Shown: positions 34,310 through 46,960, counted from the first letter of the stretch. The stretch: 64,000 nt of DNA from Cycas panzhihuaensis (GCA_023213395.1 CM041465.1:14570001-14634000), one strand, 5' to 3'. Numbers and translations: made by a program. Notes: generated from the sequence alone by a model not told the origin.

Positions 34310-35115
34310 AATTTTATTATTGTGCCTTATTGTGATTATATTTGACATCATACATTTGGGGAGAGGAATGGATGAAGAACCAGTAGTTATTTTGGTAGAA
34401 TAGTCAATTGGTGTGCATACGAGATAGGGAATGGACAGTGCAAAGTCAGAAATACAATTCATTCTATCATAGGAACAGATATTATGCAGCAGGAATGCAC
34501 CAAACAGTAAAGGAATGAATGTTAGACAAAAGGAATGGATGTTGAGTAGAGGAATGAAGTAAGCAGATAGGAATGGTTATGATACGAAGATGACATGTGG
34601 GCAGCCATATAGATGAACAGATGATTAAATATTAACAAAGGGATTAGGGTTGAACATGCATCCATTTGGAAAAGCGAATAGTTGCGACTGTAGATGCAAC
34701 CATTCTGAAAAAGGATTGCATAGTGTATATAAATACATCCACTCATTGGGATGGATGTGAGAGCTAAGTTAGTGATTCCAGTGGTACCTGATCTGGCACA
34801 GTTGACCAATCAAACTAAATGGACCTTGTATGATGTAATCTTGACTATTATCTAATAAAATAAGAGAGTTATGTGGACAATTATGTGTATTTATTGAGGA
34901 ATGCATGGGGAATGTATGTTATCTATGGATTTATATGGCTTGATTAGTAATGAATATGTATGTTGACCACATGCACACACTCTATACTATAGCAGAAACT
35001 CCTAACAAGTGAAGATTTGTAATAAGGAGAAATAAATTCAGCAACATTGATTTCATCACCTAAGTCCACTAAGCGAAGGGAAGAGAAACTAGAAAATTCA
35101 TGTGTAAAAAACAAG
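34310..35115 (+). repeat. Probable 5' LTR / leader of gypsy element G
   Basis: Upstream of the G gag ATG (35180). It has a promoter-like GTATATAAATACATCC at about 34726 and an AATAAAATAAGAG signal at about 34855. About ten GGAATG words cluster at 34370-34920. The second LTR is outside the window, so the limits are guesses. The sequence after it (TTGGCTGTCACAG, 35119) could be a primer site, but I cannot match it to a tRNA with confidence. Confidence 0.4.
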
Positions 35116-35179
35116 TCACCTTGGCTGTCACAGTGATGGCAGGATCTAACTAAGCCTAGACAACCAAGGGGACCTTCCA

Positions 35180-36400
35180 ATGCCACCTAAACGCCCTTCG
35201 AAGGTAGAGGAATCGCAAGCCAAACCTTAGGAAATGCCAGAATTAAACAGGCAGAGAGCCTTAAGATGGTCCCAAAAGAATAAGATAAGGAAATCAAGGA
35301 GATTAAGTGTTAAAAAGAAAGAAGATCAAAATGCGTCAATGGAAGGATTTGGGGAAAGTAGAGCCCAGACACCACAAGGAATAGAAAATAGAGGTTGAAA
35401 AGAGCCTGTGATAATCACACCTCCTCCAAGGAAATATTAAAATGAAGAGAAGGATATGAAAGAAGAGGAAGAAGAAACAAATAATCTTGATATGAAACAA
35501 AGCTTGGACTCTACTCTGAAGGACCTGAGTGGTAATGAGAAAAAGGCAGAGGAAGGTCCTCAGGTACATTGGAAAAATCACTTGATTAGACAACTTTTCG
35601 AAGATCCACCAGAGGGAAACGGGGATCATTCATATATAATAACAACTCTGGTAGTAGCAGAAATACTAGGAGTACCAAGGATCATCCAACTAAAATCACC
35701 AATATGCAATCCTTTGTTCGAGAAGGAGAATAGTAGGGAAGAGGTACCACTAAGGAGACTCTACAAGAAATTTCTTGAAGTGAAGGCAACAACCCCACCA
35801 CAAAAATAAGAGAAGATAGATAAGTCTGTAATGGCACACCATAGAGAATTTGGGAAACTCATCTTTGATGATTCAACTGATGCTGCAGAACATACTTATT
35901 TATTTCAAAGATTGATTAATCTCAAAAAAATCATAAATGAGAATGAAATTAAGGAGAGGTTTGCATATTCGATAAGACGTGTACCATTGGCATGGTATAA
36001 GCAACTAGACCAATACAAATCATGGAATGAGATCAAAACGGATTTTGAAACAAGATTTCTAAAATATAGAGACAATGATATTATAGAGCTAACACTAAGG
36101 GAAATTCAGCAAAAGCTAGGAGAGTCCGTCATGACCTATATTAGCATAATAGGCATGATCATTGATGTTACGACTAATAATAAGAAGATTACTTATTTAA
36201 GCATGCATACCCTTTTTGTGAATGGACTAAATGCTAAGCTAAGAAATGCCATGGCATCCCATCCATTGAAATTATATAAACATGTGTAAGAGTTGGCTTT
36301 GGACTTTGAAAAGGAGATAGATACTAAGAGGATAGCTTATGACCCCTTAGTGGCAAGATTAAAAGAAGAGATCAATGAATTGAAGATATAAAATTTGAAT
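35180..36400 (+). pseudogene. Element G gag (capsid part)
   Basis: The ATG at 35180 starts MPPKRPSKVEESQAKP, a basic N-terminus common in plant Tat-like gypsy gag. A charged linker follows (EEEEETNNLDMKQ), then at 35831-36289 the gag core: EFGKLIFDDSTDAAEHTYLF, RRVPLAWYKQLDQYKSWNEI, TRFLKYRDNDIIELTLREIQ and SVMTYI. That matches the Retrotrans_gag pattern (WY, W, F-RF, L-Q, ES). A single stop at about 35807 and another at 36287 interrupt it. Gag packages the element RNA. Compared with its neighbours this block is well conserved. Confidence 0.8.
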
Positions 36401-36529
36401 AGACCACTATTCCAAATGACTGAGACAGAGGAAAATCTAGAAATAGAAGCCTTAAGAAAATAGGTGGTTGGGCTAAAGTTACAACACTGGGATAACCTTG
36501 GGGAAGATTCCAAAACACATTGAGGTAAA

Positions 36530-36940
36530 AAACCTTTGATTGAGAAATGGTACTATATTTGTGAGGAAAACACCCACACCACAAAGGAGTGTGAATGTAA
36601 TGCGAGAAATCGTAAACGAAATGCTTGGTGCCATATCTGCGACCAAGGAACACATAACACGCAGGATTGTTACTTCAACACCAGAGGTTTCAATGCTCAA
36701 GGAAGAGGGCGAGGGAGAAACAACAGAATTACTCGTACAATCTATACAACTAGAACCCAACTGGAGAATCCAAGAAATAAACCTCCATTAGGCAGATGCT
36801 TAATATATTTAGAATACAGGCACTGGAAGTCAGATTGTCTAGTAAAAAAAATTTAGAAAGAATGCCCATACTTGTGTAAGAACTACGGACCAAGCATTCA
36901 TACCACCAAGGAGTGCAAAGGCAAGGGTAAGGCCTTAAAT
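36530..36940 (+). pseudogene. Element G multi-zinc-knuckle nucleocapsid
   Basis: Four knuckle-like units occur in a row: YYICEENTHTTKEC (first Cys lost), CHICDQGTHNTQDC (intact CX2CX4HX4C), CLIYLEYRHWKSDC (second Cys lost) and, after a stop, CKNYGPSIHTTKEC (second Cys lost). A Gly/Arg-rich RGRGRNN tract lies between the second and third. Knuckles bind the RNA genome. One or two per gag is usual, so a run of four is notable. Confidence 0.75.
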
Positions 36941-38000
36941 GGGGTAACAGTCATACTTGGATCCCCAAAAAATGTCAACTTACATAATCGAAGAAACAAA
37001 GAAGAAAAGGATTATCCTAATCCTATAATAGAGATTAATCGCTTTGCTACTGCGAAGAAAGCATTGGAAGAAGTCGCACAAGAGGAAGGACTCAAATCAC
37101 TACCTCTAGGAAAACCAAAAATGAAGCAGGTATACTAAAGAAGGAATAAGAAATTAGGGAAGCAAACATTGTTGAAGAACCTAAACCAGAACCCTAAAAT
37201 AGAAGAAATTTTGAAAAAAATAATATTAATGGAAGATTTGGTGAACCAATTAAACTTAACCATTCCATTAGGAAAAATCATTGAATGGATCAAAGAAGGG
37301 AAGATACACCCAAAAGAAGCTTATAGAAGTTTAAATAAAATCAAACCATCTTACAATTTGGATCTCTTAGTGGATATTAGCATTTTTGGGATAAACCTCA
37401 AAAACGTTATCATGGATGAAGGGGCAATTGTAAATGTCTTACCAACCCAAACATGGAAAAAACTTAGGAGCCTAAGATTAGCATCAACTAATTTTTCACT
37501 CAAGTTGACCAACGAACTATTAGGTAAACTAGTGGCACGACTAGAGAATATCCAAGTGAACGTGGTCAACATTATTGTCTCCATTGATTTCATAATCGTA
37601 GATAATATTAAAGACATGATCACTTATCCAACATTATTAGGAAGACCATGGTTATATCAAACTCAGTGTTTACAAAGTTGGAAAAACATGGCATTCACCA
37701 TCATAGATAGAGGAAACAAGGTCGTCCTCTCTATGTTAGCAAAAGGAAAATATACAATAGAAGTCATCCTAGATGACACATCCAGTATGACAATCGCCAC
37801 TCAAGAAACTTCTTCTACTTTTGAAGAAGCCAATCTATATCACACAATGGAGGAGACTAATCATATGAATGATGCCCGAGAATACGGACCTAACATTTAT
37901 AGAGAATTGCCATCTAACAAAGAAGAAATTAACAACATGGTCTAATATTAGATAGACAATTCGTATAAAGTTCAACCCTCTTCATTTCATTATAATTTGT
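36940..38000 (+). pseudogene. Element G protease region
   Basis: The open frame 37169-37945 (258 codons) has a Lys/Glu-rich start, then LDLLVDISIFGINLKNVIMDEGAIVNVLP. This matches the plant gypsy protease pattern (VIIDGGSSVNVLP-like), with Asp kept but Gly changed to Glu. The flap and closing motif TYPTLLGRPWL lies near 37630. The end is acidic and low in conservation. The protease would cut Gag-Pol. The frame opens after a stop at 37138 and closes at a TAA at 37943. Confidence 0.78.
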
Positions 38001-38100
38001 TGTCAAAATATTTTTCAATTATCAGTAAATTAAATAATAATAATTTAGATTATATGTGTGCCGAAAACCTTAAAAAACATTAAAGAATAGTTTAGTAAAA

Positions 38101-38750
38101 GTGGAATTTCAAGTAAAAAATAAAGTATATGTAAATTCGATAACCCTTACAAACTCTCATCCATCCCATCCCCACTCCCACCTCCTTCTCAACTCCACAT
38201 CCCCACCCCCCATCCCCATAGCTGATTTGGGAGATCTGACCAATCTTCCTTCTAACTCTAGAGATATCCTTCCAAACTCCTCTACCAAAAACCAACAGGT
38301 TGAGGTAGAATATTCTATCCTTGACCAAAAATCTTCCTTAGAGTCATCAACATCTCTTTTGGTAAATCCCCCTAGTGAAACTAGACTAGAGGATAGCCTT
38401 CAAAAGGTAGTAGGATTTGCCCACCCCACAGAACTTATATCAGAAGACAGAACCATAAGGTAGAAATAAACACCTACATTTTCAGGCAAAAGAATGGAAG
38501 GCACAAAGCACTTAATCCAATGTATGGAACATTGGTTGCAACATAGGATCTTAGATGAAAAATAATGGGTTACCGATTTTGTAATCTCCTTTTAGGATAA
38601 TGCATGGTAGTGGTACATAGCCCATCATCATATCTTACAAACATGGGAAAACCTACAATCAAACTTTAGGCTAAGGTTTGATCCACCTCAAAACTTGATC
38701 ATCTCTAGATTCTTAATGCGAGAATGCCCTAATAAGCATCTCCTTAGGTG
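38101..38750 (+). pseudogene. Second gag-like segment between G protease and RT
   Basis: The open frame 38101-38463 is rich in Pro, Ser and His. It runs on past a stop into MEGTKHLIQCMEHWLQHRIL, WVTDFVISF, WYIAHHHILQTWENL and FRLRFDPPQNLIISRFL. The W-x10-W-x-F-RF pattern is that of a Retrotrans_gag capsid domain. G already has one at 35831-36289, upstream of the protease, and Ty3 elements carry only one. It may be a fragment of another gypsy element or an internal duplication. No LTR or target duplication was seen around it. Confidence 0.5.
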
Positions 38751-38929
38751 TATAAGATTATGGAAACATTGGAGTATTCCCAAATTATATTAAACCCACA
38801 TTTTCATCTATACCTTAGGAACCTTAGCAAAAACATGGTTCCTAAAGTAAGAACAACTACAATGAGTAACATAGGAAAAAATGGAACATTCATTTATCTA
38901 AGACTTTTCATATTCTTCCAACAATCAGA

Positions 38930-40670
38930 CCATACATAAAGTGTTAAAAAACATAAAGGATATAAGTAGAAAGGTAGAGAAAATTTTAATGTCAATTAAA
39001 AACATTAGAGACACAAAGGACAATGATCATGAAAAAAGGGAGGAAGAGGAAGAAGCTAAAAACCTACCTTTGGAATATACGGAATTAAGGTATGAACGAA
39101 GGGGCATAGAGGATACACCTGCTCATCCCGAGAGGGGAGAGAGGCAACAGGGGCAACTATTGGGATGAAAAAATAGTGGCAGGAGCCCAAGCACTATTTG
39201 AAGAATACCTGGATGTTTTTGCTTGGTGTTACAAATACCTTAAGGGAATTCCACCTGAAATCAAGATGCACCACATTGATTTAATTGAAGGAGCAAAACC
39301 TATGAAGCAAAGACCTTATAGGATGAATCCAAGGTACAAAGAAAAGGTGAAAGAAGAACTAGAAAAGATGTTAGAAGTAGGATGTATATATGAAATCGAA
39401 TATAGTGACTAGGTAAGTCTGTTGTGGTTGTATCTAAAAGGAATGGAAAATTGTAAGTTTGCGTAGACTACTGACAATTGAATAAAGTCGCCAAAAAAGA
39501 TCCCTTTCCCATTCCCTTTATAGAAGAAATCTTAAAAACTATAGGAGGAAAAGAAGTCTACTCATTTATAGATGGATTTAATGGATATAATCAAGTATCG
39601 CACATAAGGATCAACATAAAACCACGTTTATAACTAAATGGGGAATATATGCATACCGAGTCATGTTATTTGGTCTCACAAACACTCCAACAACCTTTCA
39701 ATGGATAGTACTCAGTATATTTAGAAAATTAATTGGAAAAACTGTGGCTATATTTTTGGATGACTAGACCTTATACAGAGTGATGGAAAATCATATGGAA
39801 GACTTAAGAATAATGTTACAAACCTACAGAGAAAACAAGTTGTGCTTGAACCTAGAAAAATGCACCTTCTTGGTACCCTTCGATAACCTTGTTGGCCATG
39901 TCATAAGTATGGAAGGATTAATGACTGACCCAACTAAGGTCACAACTATATTATGTCTTCCTCAACCCCAGAACCAAAAATAAATAAAAGGATTTCTCAG
40001 GTTAACAAGATATTATCAAAAATTTGTAAAGGATTATGCTAAAATAGCAGGATCACTGGAAGACCTTTTAAAGAAAGAAATAGAATGGCAATGGGGGCCA
40101 AATCAACAGAAAGCATTTGAGACCTTAAAATACACCATAGCATCAGACCCTATATTACATTTTTCTAATTGGAAGAAAATATTTCATGTGTACGTAGATG
40201 ATTCTCAGTATACAATCAGATGTATTCTGGCATAAACAAGGGATAACAATGTGGATAGACCTATATACTTTGCCAATCGCAAACTAACCAAAGCTGAGTA
40301 AAATTATATAACAACAGAAAGGGAAGGACTTAGAATAGTGTATGCCTTGTAAAAATTTTGCCATTATCTACTAGCAAACTCCTTCATATTTTATGTGGAC
40401 CACTAGGCACTCATATACCTAGTAAATAAATTGCTATTGAGAGGGTGAATCAGTCACTGGTTGATGTTATTCCAAGAATTTACCTTTCGAATTATAGTAA
40501 AACCAGGAAAATCCCATATTATTCTCAACCAACTCTCGAGAATACACAATGGTGAAAGAGCAATTGGAGTCCCAAACAATTTTCCAGATGTAGCACTTTT
40601 CAATGTGGAATCAATCTCCATAGAATGGTATCAAGACATAATAGAATTTCTAGTTATGGGGTAATGTCCA
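38930..40670 (+). pseudogene. Element G reverse transcriptase and RNase H
   Basis: A charged linker (HEKREEEEEAKNLPLEYTEL) precedes the RT, which starts ALFEEYLDVFAW, then IPPEIKMHHIDLIEGAKP and RPYRMNPRYKEKVKEELEKML. After a stop come KNGK-like VDY and KKDPFPIPF blocks, FGLT, and IFLDD (the catalytic YxDD, about 39750), then HMEDLRIMLQTYRENKLCLN. RNase H follows (AFETLKYTIASDPIL, then a KLTKAE and LREGL-like stretch at 40140-40350). The tail is HIILNQLSRI at 40500. The order RT, RNase H, integrase places it in Ty3/gypsy. Confidence 0.84.
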
Positions 40671-41428
40671 CCAACCATGGACAAAGTACAAAGACGAAAC
40701 TTAGTAAGGAAAGTGGAACCTTACCAATTAATCATGGGAGAGCTATATCGGTTAGGGTCTGACGATGTTTTATGTCAATGCATTTTCCCGCATAAGATAA
40801 ACCAACTAATATCTCAAGCTCACGAGGGTGTTGCTAGAGGACATGCAGGAACTAAGAATACATAAAGGAAAATCTTAATTATAAGATTTTGGTAGCCAAC
40901 TATGTTTGAAGATGTAAAAGATTGGGTAAAAATGTGTGATCATTATTAAAGGGTAGGGAAGCCTAATAAACAAGATTTTAATCCTTTGAAACCAATTCTT
41001 CCCTTGGTACCCTTCAAGAAATGGGGCCTCGATTTCATCAGACCCATCAAACTAGCAACTAGATGAACTCAAGTATATTTTATCTTAGTAGCCATAGATT
41101 ATGCCATGAAATGGGTAGAAGCACAACCACTACAGAAAGTAGATTCAACTAGTACAACTAGATTTCTTTATGAAGTTATTATCACCAGGTTCAGATGTCC
41201 CATAGAGTTAATCAGCGATCATGGAGCCCATTTCCTTAATGAAGTGATTAAATAACTTACAGAAACATTTATGATCACGCATTATAAATCCACACTATAT
41301 TATCCATGTGCAAATGGATAGGTAGAAAGTTCTAATAAAATCTTAGGAAATTTCCTACAGAAAGTATATGACATTAGTAGATCTAATTGAGCAAAAAAAC
41401 TACCATCAGTTTTATGGGCATTCCGTAC
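40671..41428 (+). pseudogene. Element G integrase (first part)
   Basis: The N-terminal zinc region reads QAHEGVARGHAGTKNT, then MFEDVKDWVKMCDHY, with the last Cys lost. The core has KKWGLDFIRPIK, AIDYAMKWVEAQPL, ELISDHGAHFLNEVI and a VESSNKILGNFLQK stretch corresponding to the catalytic Glu. It ends LPSVLWAFRT at 41428, where the H/D composite is inserted. The frame resumes with AYKQAIRYTPFNLVYG at 61853. Confidence 0.82.
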
Positions 41429-41987
41429 TATTGAGAATGCCTAAGACCTATAATACCCAAGATCATGAAGATAGTTCACTCTAGTTCTAGAAAGCATGAG
41501 AGCATAACTAGCAAGGCAAATTAAAATAAAAGATAAGTAAGATCAAAGTCCAAAGAGCAAGATGATACCAAATTTAGGAGGAGATGGAATTAGTCCAACT
41601 CCAAAGGAATACCAATTGATTAGTAAATTAATAACATAATATTACAAATCCAATACTCCATGTGAGACATGAGGAGAGGTCTCAATATATAGAGAAATTG
41701 AGGATACCTAATAGCATTAGATGCTTGAAAAGTGGCAAACATCCAAGCTACATGCAATGCATGTCTTACATATTATGCATGAATGACATGTATCATTTTG
41801 GGCTCTCAAGTGATCAAAGATACATGAGGGTCCATTTGACCCTTTAGTGACAATGTTGTGTTACTAGGAAGAATGTGGGCATGCACTTTATCACTTAAGT
41901 GGTAAGTCACCCCATAAAGTACAAATAATGAATGAAAGAATAAAGTGAATAAAATACATACTTAACATATAAACATAAGGTTTAACA
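41429..41987 (-). repeat. 3' LTR of element H
   Basis: In inverted orientation to the D LTR. On the minus strand TGTTAAACCTTATGTTTA to GGCATTCTCAATA, 559 bp. It adjoins target copy CGTAC (41424-41428) in the G integrase. Confidence 0.83.
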
Positions 41988-42097
41988 CCCTCCCTTACTG
42001 TTTATAATGTTAAGTCATACGCTAAGACCATCTCTAAATTTTACATAGGGTACTTATTTTCATTTATGAGGTTTTTATAAGACCATATCAAGCAAGG
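41988..42097 (-). pseudogene. 3' tail of element H pol plus purine tract
   Basis: The minus strand reads a decayed version of the last 100 bp of the family (TAAAATTTAGAGATGGTC, then AACATTATAAACAGTAAGGGAGGG) before the LTR, matching the equivalent stretch of E at 53460-53570. It is cut on its inner side by the start of the D LTR. Confidence 0.72.
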
Positions 42098-42672
42098 TGT
42101 TAAACCTTATATTTACATGTTAAGTATGTATTGTATTCACTTTATTCTTTCATTCATTATTTGTACTTTATGGGGTGACTTATCACTTAAGTGATAAAGT
42201 ACACACCCACATTCTTCCTAGTGTCACAATATTATCACAAAAGGGTCAAACGGACCCTCATGCATCTTTGCTCACTTAAGAGTCCAAAAGGATACATGCC
42301 ATTTATGCATGATATATAGGACATGTATTGCATGTAGCTTAGATGTTTGTCACTTGTCAAACATCCAATGTTGTTAGGTATCCTCAATTTCTCTATATAT
42401 TGAGACCTCTCCTCATGTCTCATATGGAAAGTTTGAGTTGTAATGTAATGCTATCAATTTGCTTATCAACTAGTATTCCTTTGGAGTTGGACTAATTCCA
42501 TCTCCTCCCAAATTTAATATCATCTTGCTCTTTGGACTTTGATCTTACTTATCTTTTATTTTTATTTCCCTTGCTAGTTATGCTCTCATGCTTTCTAGAA
42601 CTAGAGTAAATTATCTTTATGATCTTGGATATTATAGGCCTTAGGCATTCTCAACCTTTAGCATTCTCAATA
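42098..42672 (+). repeat. 5' LTR of element D
   Basis: TGTTAAACCTTATATTTAC to TTAGCATTCTCAATA. It is homologous to the E LTRs and to the inverted H LTR. TTAGGCATTCTCAA/TTTAGCATTCTCAA is duplicated near its end. Confidence 0.87.
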
Positions 42673-42674
42673 TT

Positions 42675-42692
42675 TGGTATCAGAGCTAGAGG
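42675..42692 (+). promoter_or_regulatory. Primer-binding site of element D
   Basis: TGGTATCAGAGCTAGAGG, two bases after the LTR. Confidence 0.9.
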
Positions 42693-45152
42693 AGACTAGT
42701 TCTCTCTATTCTGATTTCTTCTTCAAGGGAGACTAAGAGTGGGTTTTACACATCCTTAATGATGACCTTTACTCTCTAAAGGCAATTCAAGATTCTAAAC
42801 TTATTATTATATATCAAAGACTTTTCTAGAGAATTTTAAAGGCAAGAGCTCATTATACTCGGATCTTAAATTTTTTCAGATCTCCTTTAAGGGTTTTGAG
42901 CTAATTTACTCACGTTTTCTTACAATTTTTCACTAAAAAATAGACTTTCAGCCAGTTCTTCTTGCATATCAGTGTGTTGAAATATTATCACGATTTTTCA
43001 ATCTCACTTACTGAGATTATTTCAAGTTTCAGACTTCCAATAGGCTGTGGATCAAGTTCTAGGTATTTTCAACCCTCAAACCCCACATGAAAAACTCCAA
43101 ATCTCTGGTGTTGACTTTATTTAGCTTGTTTTTAACTGTAAATCAATTCTCAAGCTTATATTTGTGATCCACAACTGTTATCTGATGTTTCTTAGCAAAG
43201 TTGAGTTATTGTATCATTGTTCTGAGTGATTTCTACATCAAAAATAAAGATTTTTCACTCATTTTCTTCAATCCAAACTAGATGTCCATATTTTGACCCT
43301 GCATACAGTTGTAGCAGACTTTAGAGAAGAGATTGAGTGAGTAGTTTGTGGGTTTAAAACCCTGGAAAGCCGTATAACTCACATTTAGCACTCCATGGTT
43401 TTGCATCCTCCAAACTATCTTCTCTACTTTGTTCTCTTTCCATAATCAATAAACAACATGGAAACTTAGTTGAATCTCCGTAATACCAACACAAAGATTC
43501 CTCTGAAATTTAGGAGCAATATGTGCTAAGACTAAGAAGTTTGATCACTCTAAGTGATCACAGAGTTGCGCGGGTGACGCAGGTTGAAGAATATAAAATC
43601 TTATTAAATTTTGTTCAATTTTGAACTTTGTTTCATAACCTTACTTTATGTAATTAAGAATATTCTTTGAATATTCCTTATTACATAACTTTAAAAGTCC
43701 TAAAGTTTATTTTTTAAGTGATTTTTAATCACTTTTTAAGCCAAACATCAATATTGATCAGTTGTTTTTTTAGTTTTTTAACACTAATAATTTCACCTTA
43801 GTGTTAAAAAGACTAATTGAAGTGTTTTTAGTGATTATTTACATTAAAAAATGAAAATTTTTCTTCCTTTAAGCATTTTTCATTAAAGGCACCTTGCATG
43901 ATAACCTAATGCTTATGATTTTTTAAGGAAAACATTCATCTTTTTTCATTTTTTGAAAGTCAAAATTCTTCATTGATACATAGTGAATTTATTAAATGGT
44001 TGATGTTTAGTCATTTTCTTATCATTAAATACTAAAAACACTTGTTTTAAAGTGCTTCCTAAGGCTCCCTGTAAGGTGTCCTTGTTACTCAAGTTATAAA
44101 AAGATAGAATTTCAACCTTTGTTTTGGCATTCTAAGCTTTCTTTAACACTTATTTGATGTTGTACAAGTGTTAAAAAGCCTTGCTAAAGTGATTTTTAAA
44201 GTGTTAATACTTTGTAAAAATGATATTTATCACTATCTCAACATTTTCTCTAAGGCACCTTACATGGTAACCTATTACCCTTGGTTATAAAAAGGGGATC
44301 AAAAGCACTTTCTCTTAATAAAATCACTTTATTTTTTTATTGTTGGGACTATTTTAAAGTCCCAACACTTGGTGTTTGGTGTCTTCATTTCGCAAGTAGC
44401 CTTCTTCTCTTCAAGTTTGAGCATTAAAAGGAACCCACTTGTACTTTCATCACAAGGCATTGCATTCCTTCATTGAGTACTTAGCAGTTTTTCAAGTGCT
44501 TATTTTCTTGTCAAAACACATTGTACTCAAGAATACTTTACTTGGATTTATATAGCACTCTTTCACTTCATAAAGTGCTTTTGTAACAACACTTTTAAGT
44601 GTTCATTTGATACATTAAGTTGCTTCCTTTGAAGCCTTTTTCATTATAAGCTTAATCAAAAATATGTATATCATCCAAGTAAAATAAATCTTAAGTCCAA
44701 TTTAATCTTCTAAAAGTGACTTCTAAAATCTTGTTGGAGAGGCCCAAAAAATATTCAAACCTTGCCTCTAAAATAACCTTAATCTTGGTGCATTCCCTAG
44801 GGGATCAAATGACCATATGGTTAGTGCACGATAATTAAGATTACTTGACGGAAAGGAAGTTCGAAAAGGGTGTTATCGGGATTATGAATCCTAGGGAAAG
44901 CATGGTACATCCATATAAATCAACCATACCTACCTTGTCCTAAATTTGCCTTGGTCAACTATTGGATCTCTTCTATAGATCAGGGTTGGACCAACTATTT
45001 TGCATAATCCTCCACCCCTCATCACTCCATTCAGTTGCTGAATCTTCTAGTAAGATCAGGACTATTGGTTTTGTTAGAAGGTAGAACTTAAGCGATGAAA
45101 GCATTGAGTTTCCAAGTCATCTGCTAGCTTCAAACTCTTTACAACTTTAACA
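42693..45152 (+). other. Long untranslated leader of element D
   Basis: 2.46 kb without a protein domain, homologous to the E leader (46961-49419). Rich in CACTT and AAGTG words, several in inverted pairs (for example TTAAGTGATTTTTAATCACTTTTTAAG near 43715). The conserved block at 44790-44890 precedes gag by about 300 bp. Confidence 0.65.
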
Positions 45153-46402
45153 CAGTTGCTTTAAATATGCTTAATGCATGCACAATCAAATTAACAAGTT
45201 AAGAGAACTATCAAAATTAGAAGAGGCAAACATAAAACCTCTTAAAATAAATGAACTTTGGGGCTATATTTATGGAAAAATTCATTTGCCTGTACCAATA
45301 GAAATTGATGTTGTTGTTGTTGATCCTAATGTTGATTATATTACTACTTAGGAGGCTAAGGATAAAATAGCCTTGGCATTTTTACATATGGTTATTGATG
45401 TGAATGTTGATCAAAATATTTTAAATATTAAAATATTTAAGGAAGATTGGGACATTTTATCCTTTTTATATGAAAGGCGAGATGAAGCTCGCATTTTGTT
45501 GGTGAAAACAAAACTTTATTTTATAAAATATGTAAAACCTATGCCGGTATTCTTTGCTTCTATCAAAGAAATTTGTAATGAATTGAATACTTTAGGCAAA
45601 CCTGCTTTTAGGGATGAGCTTGTAACAACCACTATTCGAGCTTTGCTTAAAGATTTCAATGGTTTCATCTCATCTGTTACACAATATGGCTCTCTTTCAA
45701 GCATGTCCTTCAACCAACTTGAGAGTTTGTTACTTCAAGATGAGCAAATTTATGACAAAGAAAATGATGATGGAGCATCTACTTCAGGAGCATTCATAGC
45801 TATGTTGAAGGCCAAGCAAAATCTCAAACCTTCACTCATAAAATAGTTTAAGAATATGAACATTGGCATATCAAAAGCTAATGTCATTTGTCATTATTTT
45901 GGTAAGGTTGGCCACATAGCTCCTTATTGTAGGAAGAAGAAAGCCAACCTTCAGCGTACACATCTTTAGCATCCACATCAGTAGTATCAGAGGCAACAAC
46001 AGCCTCGTCAGTAGTTCCAGTAGTAGAAGCAGTTTTAACAATGGCAACAGCATTATCCCCCTTGACCAAATCGAGGTGAATATCGAGGAGGTCAAAGAGA
46101 AAGGGGGGTTTCAAAGATGGAATCAATGCTGCACAAATCAGTTTACAGATAAGCATAAGCTACTTTGTGCTTATCACACAACTAATGTTGATCAAACATG
46201 GATCATCGCCTCTAGGACATCACATCACATGACTAAGAGTGATGAACTCCTTTATGACATCAAAAAAGGAAATTGTAAATCAGTGACCTTTGACAACAAT
46301 AAATCAATGCAGATTTCTAATATAATCAAAGTTGCCTCATTTCATTCTTCTTTAAATCCTTCTTCAACAATTTCAAATGGTGATGCATATTTTATTCTTT
46401 CA
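45153..46402 (+). pseudogene. Element D gag and protease start, first copy
   Basis: The start is damaged where E has ATG (GTTGCTTTAAATATGC at 45155). The open block 45373-45846 reads LAFLHMVIDVNVDQN, DWDILSFLYERRDEARILL, a SIKEICNELNTL helix, TTTIRALLKDFNGFISS and NQLESLLLQDEQIYDKEND. The knuckle near 45889 reads CHYFGKVGHIAPYC (second Cys lost), followed by a Gln/His tract. The protease site is decayed (WIIASRTSHHMTK, 46199). The frame is cut by E at 46402 and resumes at 54115. Confidence 0.82.
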
Positions 46403-46940
46403 TGTTAAACCTTATGTTTACATGTTAAGACTATGTACTTTATTTTTCATATATTATCTGTACTTTAGGGATAACTTATCACTTAAGTGATAAAGTGCAT
46501 ACCCACATTCTTTCCTAGTGACATAACATTGTCACTTAAGGATTAAATGGACCCCCATGCACTTTTGCTCACTTGAGAGTCTAAAATGACATGTCTTACA
46601 TGCAAGGCATGTACCTTAGATGTTTGACACTTGTCAAACATTCAATGCTTTAAATCTTTTCTTTCACTCTATATATTAAGACCTCTTCTCATGGTTCTCA
46701 TATACAGTTAGAGTTGTATTGCTATGCTCCCAGTTCGTTAATCAAACTGATATTCATTTAGAGGTTGGTCTAATTCCAACTCCTCACATTTGGTATCATT
46801 TTGTTTTTTCTCTTCATGCTTTGATCTTGCTTATATTGATCTCATACTTTCACTGTTAGTCTAAATTATTTGCTTTATAGAACTAGAGTGAATATATCTC
46901 CTAGACCTTAGATTTCAAAGGCCTTTTGGCCATTTCAACA
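46403..46940 (+). repeat. 5' LTR of element E
   Basis: TGTTAAACCTTATGTTTAC to GGCCATTTCAACA. It contains the palindromic TATCACTTAAGTGATAAAG. Confidence 0.92.
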
Positions 46941-46942
46941 TT

Positions 46943-46960
46943 TGGTATCAGAGCTAGAGG
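46943..46960 (+). promoter_or_regulatory. Primer-binding site of element E
   Basis: TGGTATCAGAGCTAGAGG, two bases after the LTR. Confidence 0.92.

Noticed and set aside
35336-35629. 97-codon minus-strand frame with apolar stretches
   Set aside because: Antisense to the G gag N-terminus; membrane-like only because the sense strand is Lys/Glu-rich.
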